From the NCBI GenBank assembly GCA_025993795.1, contig JAMQHL010000018.1, positions 1-64,000 of the forward strand: a stretch of DNA of 64,000 bases, read 5' to 3'. Shown here piece by piece: positions 7,839 through 17,686 of this stretch. Under the pieces are notes generated by a model, which had not been told where the DNA came from, did no database searches, and saw only the letters and a program-made list of their open reading frames with translations. The first letter of the stretch is position 1; every line of letters begins with the position of its first letter. The translations under genes were made by a program, and so were the position numbers. The stretch comes from Planctomycetota bacterium (lineage in GTDB: Bacteria; Planctomycetota; UBA8742; UBA2392).

Positions 7839-10109
7839 TCAGTCGTCCAAGCGTCGCCACATCCGCGCAGTGAAGTCCCCGCTTCCCGTCATTGCGGACT
7901 TGCCATCTGGCGAGAACGCGACCGCAAACACGCACTCCGAATGAACTTCCAAAGTAGAGATCAGCGAGCCACTGGCCGTGCTCCAGATCATGGCGCGGTA
8001 GTCATTGCTGCCGGTCATCACGTACTTCCCATCGGGCGAGAAGGCAACCGAGAGGACAAAACTTGTGTGTCCGTTGAACTTCCGAATCTCCTCGCCGGTG
8101 GCTGCATCCCACAGCCTTGCTGTGTTGTCCAGGCTCCCGGTCAGCACAAATTTGCCATCTGGTGAAAATGCCACGGAATAAACTTCATTGGTGTGGCCCT
8201 TGAACTTCCGTATCTCCCTGCCGGTGGCTGCGTCCCATAGGCGAGCGGTCATGTCACGACCGCAGGTCAGGAGGTATTTTCCATCGGGCGAGTAGGCGAC
8301 CGAGTACAGGCGATCCATATCGCAAGCTATCTTCCGAGTTTCCTTTCCAGTTGCGGCATCCCATATCACCAACGCGCCCTCCAGGCTCGCTGCGACGACG
8401 AGCCTGCCGTCCGGCGAAAACGCCACGGACGAGAAGACTAAAGCATGTCCCTTGAATCTCCTTGTCTCCTTGCCCGTCGCAAAATCCCAGAGGCGAACTG
8501 TCTTGTCCCAGCTACCTGTAAGCACGAACTTGCCGTCGGGTGAGAACGCGACGGAGCTAACCCCATCGGAGTGCCCTTTGAATACCCGGACTTTCTTGCC
8601 CGTGGCAGCGTCCCAAAGTCGCGCCGTGTGGTCGTTGCTACCCGTGAGAACGTACTTGCCGTCCGGCGAGAAGGCCACGGATAGAATGAAGCCAGTATGG
8701 TCAATCAGGGAGAGTCGCAGGCTGGTGCGTTTCCAGGCGAAACCGTCAAGTTGACTTTGCACCGCCAGGTCCAGTTCGGCGGCGTGGCGTGTTCCGGTGT
8801 ATCCAGCCCGTGCCTTCTCGACAGCTTCCCGCGTCTTTGCTTCACGAATGGCAACCAATGACTGCTGAGAAGCGCGGTCGTCGGCTTCTCGTTGCAAACG
8901 CTCCTGATCCTCGGCAGTGGGACTTCTCTTGCCTACCGCACCTCCGTCGCTAGGCGGATCGGATCGCGGGACAACTCTAGGCTTCGGTGTTGCATTCGGG
9001 TTTGCAAGGTCAGAAACCGCCTTCGCCCAGATCGCGCCAAGGGCTTCCTCCAATGGTATCCACTTGCGTTCACGCAAGGAGCGAGAGTTGAGGTTTTTGG
9101 TGCTCTCCTTCCAGCTTTCTTGTTGATCTTGCGGCCATGCATCCGGGTATGGAATGACGCCATAGTCGTCGCGGAGCCTCTCGGCGTCGGCCTTGTCCTG
9201 CCAAAGGCCGTTGGCCCAAATCTCCCTTTGCAAGTCATCTTTTCCCAGCTTGCGTTTCCAAATCTCCAAAGCGTACAGGTAGTGATCCAGAACGGCGCTG
9301 AGTTTCGCGTGAAGGCCCTGACCATCATCACTGAGTTGACGCCGAAGTTTGTCAGTTACAACCTGCAAATCGCCTACGGCTTTAGTGTAGTCGGCATAGG
9401 TCATGCCAACCTTCAACTTGGATTCTAGCGCGTGGAACGATTCCTTTGCGACACGAACTGCCTCAGTTTCCGCTGATGCTCGGAGTTGCGATTCGTTGGG
9501 CGCTGGTTTGAAATCGCGCTGATCTTGGGGCTCAGGGCGAGAAGAGGGGGTTGTGTCTGGCACAACTGGCTGCGGTGGCTCTTCAAAGCCTCTGGCCTGA
9601 CTCGGAGGTGTGTGCCGATCATCCGGTTTGGATGAGCGGTCCCCAGGCGGACCGGAATCCAGTGTCACTGATTGAACTGAGTTTGGTGTTTCGCCGCGTC
9701 TGCTGCTGGCACCGATCCAGAATGCCAAGACCGCCGTGACTGCGAGTAAGACCACGGCTCCAGCGACAACTGCTATGACAACCGCTCGGCTAGAGGTCTG
9801 TCCTTGGGCCGCATTGAAGATCGGTGCAGCCGAAATCACTTCTATTGGTCTTGGTGAGGCAGGTGGAACGGAATCTACTTCCGCAGGAGACTCTACAGGC
9901 AGGATAAATGCCTTGCGATCTGACATTGCTGCCGTCGAAGTAGTTGGCGGAACGGCCGTCATAGGCTGCGTATCATCAGGCCCCGGAAGCTTCATCCACC
10001 AATCGCCAGTTTGCTTGCACTTGGGACAAGACTTGATGGCCCTGACCTTGGCTCGTTCGCCTGAAAACCGCTTGTCGCAGTGAACGCACTTGATCTTGAT
10101 CTCTGGCAT
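7839..10109 (-). CDS. Zinc-ribbon, transmembrane, seven-repeat WD40 protein
   Basis: 756 residues, start ATG at 10109 with AGGGGA about 7 nt upstream. The N-terminus is a zinc ribbon (CVHCDKRF ... CPKC, residues 8-33). A Pro/Ser-rich linker and one membrane helix (AVVIAVVAGAVVLLAVTAVL, about residues 105-130) follow, then a charged helical stretch with a conserved LKVGMTYADY segment. Seven WD40 repeats (SVAFSPDGK, H.A.LWDAATG, FKGH) fill about residues 475-756, enough for one closed propeller. The topology suggests a cytoplasmic zinc ribbon and a propeller on the other side of the membrane. It is paralogous to its upstream neighbour at 10145. Confidence 0.88.
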   Translation of the reverse strand: MPEIKIKCVHCDKRFSGERAKVRAIKSCPKCKQTGDWWMKLPGPDDTQPMTAVPPTTSTAAMSDRKAFILPVESPAEVDSVPPASPRPIEVISAAPIFNAAQGQTSSRAVVIAVVAGAVVLLAVTAVLAFWIGASSRRGETPNSVQSVTLDSGPPGDRSSKPDDRHTPPSQARGFEEPPQPVVPDTTPSSRPEPQDQRDFKPAPNESQLRASAETEAVRVAKESFHALESKLKVGMTYADYTKAVGDLQVVTDKLRRQLSDDGQGLHAKLSAVLDHYLYALEIWKRKLGKDDLQREIWANGLWQDKADAERLRDDYGVIPYPDAWPQDQQESWKESTKNLNSRSLRERKWIPLEEALGAIWAKAVSDLANPNATPKPRVVPRSDPPSDGGAVGKRSPTAEDQERLQREADDRASQQSLVAIREAKTREAVEKARAGYTGTRHAAELDLAVQSQLDGFAWKRTSLRLSLIDHTGFILSVAFSPDGKYVLTGSNDHTARLWDAATGKKVRVFKGHSDGVSSVAFSPDGKFVLTGSWDKTVRLWDFATGKETRRFKGHALVFSSVAFSPDGRLVVAASLEGALVIWDAATGKETRKIACDMDRLYSVAYSPDGKYLLTCGRDMTARLWDAATGREIRKFKGHTNEVYSVAFSPDGKFVLTGSLDNTARLWDAATGEEIRKFNGHTSFVLSVAFSPDGKYVMTGSNDYRAMIWSTASGSLISTLEVHSECVFAVAFSPDGKSAMTGSGDFTARMWRRLDD

Positions 10110-10144
10110 GGCGATCCCCTTGCATGTCCATCGGCACCACGGTT

Positions 10145-10918
10145 CTAGCGGGTCCCTTTGAGTTCTGCGTCTGCCTTAGAAATGAAGTCGCCAGCTTTGC
10201 CCCAAATGGCATTGAGCGCATCGTCGAGCCAGATTTGTGATGTGCCAGCCAGGCCGTACTCGGTTACCAGCGTGTCCCGAAAAAGGTATGGAACGAACTT
10301 GCCGTTGGACTTGAAGCTCTCCTGCCAGACAAGCCTTGCGTAGTCGAAATGCAGGAATGCTCGTTTCAGATAAGTGAGCGCGAGTGACGGGTCCCCGTCA
10401 GACGCCTCCTCTGCAACATCGAGCTTTACATTCAAGTCTCCAAGCAAGACGACGTATTCCTTGTACGAAACACCAACTGCGAGTCGCGACTTCAGAGCCT
10501 TGGCCTCAGCCAGAGGAGCTTCTTCAACGGACTTGGCGCTCTGGCCGGTCTTCCCCCCGGAAGTCACGAGCCACCAAACCCCCGCGCTGATCCCAGCAAC
10601 CGACAGCATGGTTGCCAGCAACAGCAAGACCAGCAACTTTGGCATTCTGCTGGGCAAGGAAGGGGGCTGCCTGTTGACGTGTTGGGCGAGCGTCGAGGTC
10701 GAAGAGGGCGATCCAAGCTCTGCCGAATTCACTCCGTTTGGGCTTCCTTGCTTAAGGACGCGATTTTCGGTTTCACCGGGAGAAGTGCTTGGAACCAGTA
10801 CGGTCCACCAATCGCCAACAGAGCCGCACTTCGGGCATTTGGTCAGCAAGTCGATCTTGCCGCGTTCGCCGGAAAACCGCTTGTTGCAGTGAACGCACCT
10901 TATTTTGATCTCCGGCAT
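10145..10918 (-). CDS. Zinc-ribbon transmembrane protein, paralogue without WD40
   Basis: 257 residues, ATG at 10918 preceded by GGGGAAGG. It has nearly the same N-terminus as the next gene (MPEIKIRCVHCNKRFSGE, CPKCGS), a TPR-free linker, a membrane helix (LLVLLLLATMLSVAGISAGVWW, about residues 90-112) and the equivalent LAVGVSYKEY domain with a following helical region. It ends where the paralogue begins its WD40 propeller. The two genes are 35 nt apart on one strand, so this is a tandem duplication in which one copy gained or lost the propeller. Function unknown; a sensor or scaffold role is inference. Confidence 0.8.
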   Translation of the reverse strand: MPEIKIRCVHCNKRFSGERGKIDLLTKCPKCGSVGDWWTVLVPSTSPGETENRVLKQGSPNGVNSAELGSPSSTSTLAQHVNRQPPSLPSRMPKLLVLLLLATMLSVAGISAGVWWLVTSGGKTGQSAKSVEEAPLAEAKALKSRLAVGVSYKEYVVLLGDLNVKLDVAEEASDGDPSLALTYLKRAFLHFDYARLVWQESFKSNGKFVPYLFRDTLVTEYGLAGTSQIWLDDALNAIWGKAGDFISKADAELKGTR

Positions 10919-11050
10919 GGCGGCCTTCCCCGACGGCACGAGGCCAATTTGCGTCCCTGCCCTCTGTGAAGGCCGAGATCGGCAAGTTGCGAAGTCCAAG
11001 GTGTGGTCTTTTCAGTTTACACGTCTGCCGTTGCCGCTGCTACGCCACAG

Positions 11051-11410
11051 ATGCAGCAGCAGCTTGATTTCGTCGAAGTAGCGATGAAGCTACAGATGAA
11101 GCTACACTTGAAGATCATGCGGGAAGCATTCGATGATCCTCCTTTTCCACGCGAAGCACGATCCTTGCTGTCCCGCGCCGGGATGCTGCTGCTGCAAGCT
11201 GCGAGCCAGCACAAGGCCCATGAGGTCCACGCAAGGTGTCGGCGGGCGTTGATGCTGATGCAGCACGCCCATAAGATCATGAAGCTGGCGCGTAGTGTCC
11301 GGGCTGATGCAGATGCATCTAGTCGGCAAGCAACGCCCATCCAAGGTCGCTGCGATCTCGGCGGGCGGTTCAGGCCAGTCGGTCGCCTCGCTGAAGCGCA
11401 GGGCAGGTGA
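11051..11410 (+). CDS. Doubtful small hypothetical protein
   Basis: 119 codons from the ATG at 11051. The first two thirds are helix-rich (DFVEVAMKLQMKLHLKIM) and could be real; the C-terminal part is Arg/Gly-rich and not coding-like. An equally long frame exists on the other strand, and there is no good ribosome site. It lies in the gap between the divergent halves of the island and may be non-coding. Confidence 0.25.
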   Translation: MQQQLDFVEVAMKLQMKLHLKIMREAFDDPPFPREARSLLSRAGMLLLQAASQHKAHEVHARCRRALMLMQHAHKIMKLARSVRADADASSRQATPIQGRCDLGGRFRPVGRLAEAQGR

Positions 11411-11583
11411 TCGCGCATCCGACTCCGGGGCGCGTTTCTGGCCGTTCCGGCGTCGGTTGTTTCTCATTTTTCGCGGGGGTGCTAGAAGGACGCCACGCTT
11501 TGGCGTACCTGCTGTTTTCCGCTGTCGGGTGTGGCACCGGGGTCGTGTCGCACGGGCGTGTATGCTGTTGACTTGAGATACGG

Positions 11584-14500
11584 ATGAGGCTTGAAGAAAT
11601 CAGTGCAGGCAGCAACCTTTCCGGGGTCGAACTCGGTCAGGTCGTTACCGTTGTCGCCGTCGTTCCCATCGGCGATGGCGCGGTGACGCTGGTCTACAAG
11701 ACGCCGGAGGGCACGATCCGCGAGCGCCTGCTTGGCCGCGCAGACGAGCCCAACATCCACCAGGCCACCGTCCAGCGCCCGTGGTCCTTCGATGGCGACG
11801 GCGAGGCGTTCAAGCTCACAGCGGAAGCCAAGCGCATCGACCTCGCCTTCCTGTTTGACCCGATGATGGCCGTCCACACATCCAACGTGGAGCCTCTGCC
11901 GCACCAGATTACCGCAGTCTACGAGGCCATGCTGCCCCAGCAGCCCCTGCGCTACGTGCTCGCGGACGACCCCGGCGCAGGCAAGACTATAATGGCCGGG
12001 CTGTACATCCGCGAGTTGATCATGCGGGCCGATTCAAGGCGCATCGTCATCATTGCGCCCGGCAGTCTGGTTGAGCAATGGAAGGAAGAACTCTTCGAGA
12101 AGTTCGGCCTTGAGTTCCGCGTGTATTCCCAGGCGCTGGAGAAAGAGACCCCGAGCGGCAACGCGTTCGAGGACCATAGCCAGCTGATCGTTCGCCTTGA
12201 CCAGATGTCAAGGAACCCCGAACTCCAGCAGAAGCTGTGCAACGCCGAATGGGACCTAGCGGTATTCGACGAAGCCCACAAGTGCGCGGCCCACTACTCC
12301 GGCTCAAAGATCGATCACACAGCACGCTGGGAGTTCGCCGAGGAACTGGGCAAGCATACTCGGCACCTCTTGCTGATGACGGCCACGCCGCACAACGGCA
12401 AAGAAGAAGATTTCCAGCTGTTCCTTTCGTTGCTCGATTCAGATCGCTTCTATGGCAAGTTTCGCGGCGACGCCGTACACAAGGTTGACGCATCCGACCT
12501 CATGCGCCGCATGATCAAAGAAGAACTGGTCAAGTTCGACGGCACCCCGCTTTTCCCCGAGCGCAAAGCGTACACCGTCAACTACACGCTCTCGCAGATC
12601 GAGGCTGAACTGTACGAGGCCGTCACGCAGTACGTCCAAGTCGAAATGGGCAAGGCCGACCAACTCCAAGGTCCGCGCAAAGGTTCCGTAGGCTTCGCTT
12701 TGACCGCGCTGCAACGTCGCTTGGCGTCCAGCCCCGAGGCGATTTTCCAATCTCTGAAACGCCGCCGTGAGAGGCTCGAACTTCGGGCACGTGAGGAAAA
12801 GTTCGGCTCTCGTGGGCGTAAGGAACTCGCCGAGACCGTCCGCTACGTCCCCGATGATGACGACGACCTTAAGTCCGACGAGCGTGAGGAACTCGAAGAA
12901 GAACTGATCGACGAGGCCACAGCCGCCGCGACTATCCAGCAGCTGGAGGAGGAAATTCGCATCCTCCAGGGTCTGGAACAGCAAGCCAAGGAACTTGTCG
13001 CATCAGGCCAAGACCGCAAGTGGGAGGAACTGTCCAAGATACTCCAGAACACGCCACAGATGCACGATGCGAGCGGTCGCCAGCGCAAGCTCATCATCTT
13101 TTCGGAACACCGCGATACGCTCAACTACTTGCACTCGCAGATCAGCGGCGTGCTGGGCAATGCGGAAGCGGTTGCCACGATCCACGGCGGCACGCCCCGC
13201 GATGACCGCAAGAAGATTCAAGCGCAGTTCTGGTCTGACCCGGAACTGCGCGTCTTGATCGCCACGGATGCGGCAGGCGAAGGCGTCAACCTGCAATGCG
13301 CCCACCTGATGGTGAATTACGACCTGCCTTGGAATCCCAACCGGCTGGAGCAACGCTTCGGGCGCATCCACCGCATCAACCAGACCGAGGTCTGCCACCT
13401 GTGGAACCTAGTGGCCAAGGAGACCCGTGAAGGCGCAGTCTACCACACGTTGCTCAAGAAGCTGGAAAACGAGATGGCCGCGCTCAAGGGGCGCGTGTTC
13501 AACATCCTCGGCGACGTTTTCGAGGAGCGTAGCCTGCGGGACTTGCTGATCGACGCCATCCGCTACGGCGACCAGCCGGAGACTCGCGCCAAGCTCACCA
13601 AGAAGGTCGAGCACGCGATGGATCACGACCGCATCAAGGACCTGCTCAAGCGCAACGCCCTCGCGCAGGAAACCATGAGCGCCGAACGTCTGTTCCAAGT
13701 CAAAGAAGACATGGAGCGCGCCGAGGCCCGCAAGTTGCAGCCATACTTCGTGCGCTCGTTCTTCACCCGTGCGCTGTCAAGCCTCGGCGGCTCGATGCAC
13801 CCCCGCGAAGGCGGGCGCTTCGAGATCACCCACGTGCCCGCCGTCCTTCGTGAACGCGACCGGTTGATTACAGGCCGCAACCGGCGCGAACGCCTGCCGG
13901 TGCTCAAACGCTACTCGCGCATCTGTTTCACCAAGGAAGGCGTTCGTCCGCTCGACAAGCCCGGCCTGGAGATCGCCGTGCTGATGCACCCCGGTCAGCC
14001 GCTTATGCTGGCCATGAGCGACCTGATCCTTGAACAGAACGCCAACCTGCTCCGTCAGGGCGCGATACTCGTTGACCCAGACGACACCGGCCTTGAGCCG
14101 CACCTGCTGTTCCTGCTGACGCACGAGGTCAAGTCCGGCGACGGCACGACAATTTCCAAGCAGCTTCGCTTCGTGCGCGTCAACTCCGAGGGCAAGGCAA
14201 ACAACGCCGGTTGGGCTCCGCACCTCGATCTTGACCCGCTGCCGCCCGAAGACCTGCCGCTCCTCAAGGACGTGCTGCAAGCGCCGTGGATTCGCGCCGA
14301 CCTTGAGCAGCGGGCGCTGGCCCTCGCCGCCACGTCGCTGGTGCCGGAACACTACGAAGGCGTCGCCAAGCGCCGCTTCGAACACGTGGACAAGACGCTT
14401 GCCGCCGTCCATGAGCGCCTCACCAAAGAAATCAACTTCTGGTCCGACCGATGGGTCAGGCTCAAAGAAGACCAGGAGGCGGGCAAAGACGTGCGCTTGA

Positions 14501-15099
14501 ACGTCGAAAACGCCCGCCAGCGCATCAGCGAGCTTGATGCCCGGCTTGAGTCTCGCACCAAGGAACTCAAGTCCATGCGCCATGTCGTCAACGGCACGCC
14601 CGTGGCCCTTGGCGGTGCGTTGATCGTTCCCGTCGGCCTGTTGCGCAAGCTGCGGGGCCAGGAGCCCGACCCCGAAGCCGCCGACTTCTCCAGGGACCCC
14701 GCAGCTCGCACTCGCATAGAGAAGCTGGCGATGGAGGCTGTCACGCGGTCGGAAGAGTCCCGCGCCTGCCGCGTCGTCGATGTGTCCAAAGAAAAGTGCG
14801 GCTGGGACATAAGCTCGTACCCGGCCTCTCTCGACGGCAAGCAGCCCGAAGCGCGGCACATCGAAGTTAAAGGCCGCTTCAATGGTGCCACCACGGTCAC
14901 CGTGACGCGCAACGAGATCATTCACGCGCTCAATCAGCGCGAGAAGTTCTGGCTGGCGATAGTGCTGGTAGGCGAGCACGACGAAATCGACGGCCCGCAC
15001 TTCGTGCGCAACCCCTTCACGCAGGAGCCCGACTGGGCCGAGACCTCGCGCAACTTAGACCTCAAGGCGCTACTCAAGAAGGCCGAAAGGCCCGCGTAA
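11584..15099 (+). CDS. SNF2-family helicase with C-terminal DUF3883
   Basis: 1171-residue predicted ATP-dependent DNA translocase of the defence operon. RecA-1 has Walker A DDPGAGKT (about residue 128), DEAH (about 228) and motif [11 protein letters not shown]. RecA-2 has the motif VI box [10 protein letters not shown] (about 591) after [13 protein letters not shown] long acidic coiled insert ([17 protein letters not shown]) separates the lobes. The C-terminal ~100 residues, from about 1062 ([17 protein letters not shown] ... HIEVKGR), match the DUF3883 nuclease-like domain often fused to such helicases. No strong ribosome site is visible. It opens a run of same-strand genes and is followed 3 nt later by the caspase-like gene. 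It resembles DISARM DrmD in type, but DrmA, DrmB and DrmC partners are absent. Confidence 0.93.
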   Translation: MRLEEISAGSNLSGVELGQVVTVVAVVPIGDGAVTLVYKTPEGTIRERLLGRADEPNIHQATVQRPWSFDGDGEAFKLTAEAKRIDLAFLFDPMMAVHTSNVEPLPHQITAVYEAMLPQQPLRYVLADDPGAGKTIMAGLYIRELIMRADSRRIVIIAPGSLVEQWKEELFEKFGLEFRVYSQALEKETPSGNAFEDHSQLIVRLDQMSRNPELQQKLCNAEWDLAVFDEAHKCAAHYSGSKIDHTARWEFAEELGKHTRHLLLMTATPHNGKEEDFQLFLSLLDSDRFYGKFRGDAVHKVDASDLMRRMIKEELVKFDGTPLFPERKAYTVNYTLSQIEAELYEAVTQYVQVEMGKADQLQGPRKGSVGFALTALQRRLASSPEAIFQSLKRRRERLELRAREEKFGSRGRKELAETVRYVPDDDDDLKSDEREELEEELIDEATAAATIQQLEEEIRILQGLEQQAKELVASGQDRKWEELSKILQNTPQMHDASGRQRKLIIFSEHRDTLNYLHSQISGVLGNAEAVATIHGGTPRDDRKKIQAQFWSDPELRVLIATDAAGEGVNLQCAHLMVNYDLPWNPNRLEQRFGRIHRINQTEVCHLWNLVAKETREGAVYHTLLKKLENEMAALKGRVFNILGDVFEERSLRDLLIDAIRYGDQPETRAKLTKKVEHAMDHDRIKDLLKRNALAQETMSAERLFQVKEDMERAEARKLQPYFVRSFFTRALSSLGGSMHPREGGRFEITHVPAVLRERDRLITGRNRRERLPVLKRYSRICFTKEGVRPLDKPGLEIAVLMHPGQPLMLAMSDLILEQNANLLRQGAILVDPDDTGLEPHLLFLLTHEVKSGDGTTISKQLRFVRVNSEGKANNAGWAPHLDLDPLPPEDLPLLKDVLQAPWIRADLEQRALALAATSLVPEHYEGVAKRRFEHVDKTLAAVHERLTKEINFWSDRWVRLKEDQEAGKDVRLNVENARQRISELDARLESRTKELKSMRHVVNGTPVALGGALIVPVGLLRKLRGQEPDPEAADFSRDPAARTRIEKLAMEAVTRSEESRACRVVDVSKEKCGWDISSYPASLDGKQPEARHIEVKGRFNGATTVTVTRNEIIHALNQREKFWLAIVLVGEHDEIDGPHFVRNPFTQEPDWAETSRNLDLKALLKKAERPA

Positions 15100-15102
15100 C
15101 CC

Positions 15103-15708
15103 ATGCCGAAACTGCTGGCCAAACCGCATGGCATCTTTTGCGTCGAGGGCGACTGGTGGGGCGACGTGCGTCAGCAGGCGTCGGTGCGTCCAGTCCTTGA
15201 GTTGCTCCGCAATTGGGACCCCTACTACGTGCCTTACCGGCATTGGACGGTCTGCACCCCGGATTCGATGGACTTCTACCTACGAAAGTGGACCCTCAAG
15301 TCCCACCGCAGCCGCTACCCTGTCCTGTATGTTGCTCTTCATGGTGACGGCGAGGAATTCAAGCTCGGTGCATCTCAGGGCAAGCAGCACACATACAGCT
15401 TTGACCAACTCGAAGTGGCGCTGACTGGGCTGTGTTCGAAGCGGATCATCTTCCTCGGCTCGTGCTCGTTCCTCGACAAGCACGGCAAGCGGCTGAACAG
15501 GTTTCTGGATCGCACAGGCGCATTGGCGGTTTGCGGCTACCGCGAGCAAGTGGACTGGCTTGAGTCCAGCGCCCTCGACGCTATGGCATTGGGCACTATG
15601 CAGGAAAACACGCTCACCCGGCATGGGGCCAAGGCCATGCGGGCCAAGATTGCAGAACGAGCGGGAAGCCTTGCCAAGCGACTTGGGTTTCGCATGGTGA
15701 TAGCGTAG
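15103..15708 (+). CDS. Caspase-like (clan CD) protein, putative protease effector
   Basis: 201 residues. Two buried strands end in the classic dyad positions of caspase/CHAT folds: VLYVALHGDGE with His80 and RIIFLGSCSF with Cys121, 41 residues apart. FLDRTGALAVCGY follows, like the post-Cys strand that forms the substrate pocket. There is no signal peptide or additional domain. The start is 3 nt after the helicase stop, so the pair is translationally linked. If active it could be a suicide protease triggered by the system. Family identity is inferred from fold-level motifs, not from a named match. Confidence 0.6.
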   Translation: MPKLLAKPHGIFCVEGDWWGDVRQQASVRPVLELLRNWDPYYVPYRHWTVCTPDSMDFYLRKWTLKSHRSRYPVLYVALHGDGEEFKLGASQGKQHTYSFDQLEVALTGLCSKRIIFLGSCSFLDKHGKRLNRFLDRTGALAVCGYREQVDWLESSALDAMALGTMQENTLTRHGAKAMRAKIAERAGSLAKRLGFRMVIA

Positions 15709-15740
15709 CTGGTTTTCAGCAGGCAAGGGCGGGGGTTGGC

Positions 15741-16274
15741 GTGCGGGCACTGTTCACAGTTCATGGCGGCGAGTTTCTGGTCGGCGACCACATCAATCGC
15801 CGTCTAGGCAAGCAGCATGACGTGTGGGTGCCCACCAAGGACTCCGGGCTCGATCTGCTGGTCACCGACAAGCGCCGCAAACGCAAGCCTGTGGCCTTGC
15901 AGGTGAAGTTCTCGCGGGGCTACTCGCTGCCTGACGAAGCTGGTGACGCGGTTGCAGCCACAAGCTGGTTCAAGCTGGACCCGCGCAAGATTCGTTCCAG
16001 CGCCGCTGATGTTTGGGTGTTCGTGATCCTGACCCTTGCCCGCAAGGCGCACTTCGTGCTCGTGCCGACAAAGCACCTGATGGCGTGCATACCCTCCGGG
16101 GTTGGGACGCGCTGGGACCTGTACCTGTGGGTCACGCGGGACGACTGCTGCTATCAAGTGCGGGACCTGCGCAAGCGTGAGCGGCTGGAAAGCGTTCACC
16201 TCGGCGTCCAGGATCGCAAGCGCGATTTCTCGAAGTGGCTGAACAACTGGAAGCTGCTGAGCGGCACACGATAG
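15741..16274 (+). CDS. PD-(D/E)xK-type nuclease-like protein
   Basis: 177 residues starting at a GTG preceded by a G-rich ribosome site. The order of acidic and basic residues fits a restriction-endonuclease-like core: Glu11 (GEF) on the first helix, Asp38 (SGLDLLV), and Q54-V-K56 (VALQVKFS). This layout is typical of DUF4365-type defence nucleases, where Q/ExK replaces the second acidic motif. The rest is mixed alpha/beta with no further domain. It lies 32 nt after the caspase-like gene in the same operon. Confidence 0.55.
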   Translation: MRALFTVHGGEFLVGDHINRRLGKQHDVWVPTKDSGLDLLVTDKRRKRKPVALQVKFSRGYSLPDEAGDAVAATSWFKLDPRKIRSSAADVWVFVILTLARKAHFVLVPTKHLMACIPSGVGTRWDLYLWVTRDDCCYQVRDLRKRERLESVHLGVQDRKRDFSKWLNNWKLLSGTR

Positions 16275-16304
16275 GGCGCATCACTACGTAGGAACTGATC
16301 CGCA

Positions 16305-17666
16305 ATGGCACGACTTGCACGTCCACCCGCAACCATCGCTATCGCCCTTCCAGTGGGAACGAGTGTATTGCCGGTCGTTGAGCTTACGCCTGCTCAAGTT
16401 AGGGGCAAGCGCCTAAGGCTGACCGGGAAACGGCGCGAGAAGGCGGACACTTCCTTCGGTGACTCCACTTCGTCGATGAGGATCGAGGCTTTGCCCCTGT
16501 TTCATGCAGCGGTCAAGACGGAACTCGCCAGCAAGTTCACTTCCGGTGAAGCGATGCGAGGTGCGTTCGCATTTGCGGAGATGTATGGAAAGAAGTTTGT
16601 CTGGAAGTCGGACAATTTCCGAATCGCTAAGGACCCAAGCTTCTCGCTGGAAGACTTTGCGCAGCACGGCCTCGCTGCAAGGGTTGGCGAGGCTGTTGCG
16701 TACCTCAAGATGCTGGACTTGGGCTACAGGTACTGGGATCGTTGCGACGTGGTCTGGAAGCGTGCAGCCGAAGCACTGGGTGCCAACCATCCGGGACGGC
16801 TGCGCAGTGCCGCGTACATCAAAGCCAGGGTGCGTTCGGGCAAGCCAGACGTTGAACCGGACTTCATCTTCGAGAAAGCCACACGCGAAGTCGCGCTTAT
16901 GGAGGCGAAGGGTTCCTTCGTTTCTCCCGAGAAAGACAAACCCACCACCAAGCCCGACCTCAAGCATGGCCTAGATCAACTCGACGCCTGGGCCAATGTG
17001 ATCCGCCCAAAACCAAAGAAGAGCTATGCGATTGGAACCTATTTGCGCCAAGTCGGCGACCAGGCTGATCCCTCATTCACTGCCCTAGTTGACCCCCCGT
17101 CGGAAGGCGACCCAGATGCTCCCGTTGTGGACCTGCCGCCGGACGTGATCCGCAAGTGCAACTATGGGGCATGGCTTGGCGGCATGGGCTTACGGGCTTT
17201 CGCGGGCGCATTGAGAGTCGCTCCCAAGACAACTACATATGAGTACGTGCTTCCGGTCGTCGAGAAACGCGGAAGGCGCTTCCTCGTCGTGGTTCTTGGC
17301 GTGTCACGGAACAAGCGCACGCTGTTCGGCGCTTCCCGTGATGTGTGGGGTCTGCCCTTTGCGTTGTCCTCGCAGCACTGGTGGGAGTGGCAGCATCGCG
17401 CCTGGAAGCGAGTACGCCAGCACGATCAGGCGTTGGTGATGGGCCTTGAACTAGGAACGTTGCGAATCGTGGAGGAGGTGCTGCAAAACCCAGATTCCGA
17501 TGCTCTCGTCACGCACGGTGACCTGTATGAAGACGCGGAGAGTGCTTTGAAGTACGACAGTCCCGACTTCAGCGTGTTCCCTGATGGCACATGCTTCGGG
17601 CTTGTTGATCGAGATGCATTCTCGACTGATGAAAACCTGGTGCAGCGAGTTTCGCTTTACCCATAG
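16305..17666 (+). CDS. Large protein with a central PD-(D/E)xK-like core
   Basis: 453 residues. The central part has VEPDFIF (Asp186), a short hairpin, then ALMEAKGS (Glu200, Lys202), a good PD-(D/E)xK signature. The N-terminal 80 residues are basic; the C-terminal half has hydrophobic strands (FLVVVLGVSRN) and a Trp-rich segment (HWWEWQHRAWKRV). I do not recognise a named family. It starts 30 nt after the preceding nuclease-like gene. A DNA-cleaving effector or a type IV-like nuclease are both possible. Confidence 0.55.
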   Translation: MARLARPPATIAIALPVGTSVLPVVELTPAQVRGKRLRLTGKRREKADTSFGDSTSSMRIEALPLFHAAVKTELASKFTSGEAMRGAFAFAEMYGKKFVWKSDNFRIAKDPSFSLEDFAQHGLAARVGEAVAYLKMLDLGYRYWDRCDVVWKRAAEALGANHPGRLRSAAYIKARVRSGKPDVEPDFIFEKATREVALMEAKGSFVSPEKDKPTTKPDLKHGLDQLDAWANVIRPKPKKSYAIGTYLRQVGDQADPSFTALVDPPSEGDPDAPVVDLPPDVIRKCNYGAWLGGMGLRAFAGALRVAPKTTTYEYVLPVVEKRGRRFLVVVLGVSRNKRTLFGASRDVWGLPFALSSQHWWEWQHRAWKRVRQHDQALVMGLELGTLRIVEEVLQNPDSDALVTHGDLYEDAESALKYDSPDFSVFPDGTCFGLVDRDAFSTDENLVQRVSLYP

Positions 17667-17686
17667 CGCCGCGACGAAAGCGTGCA

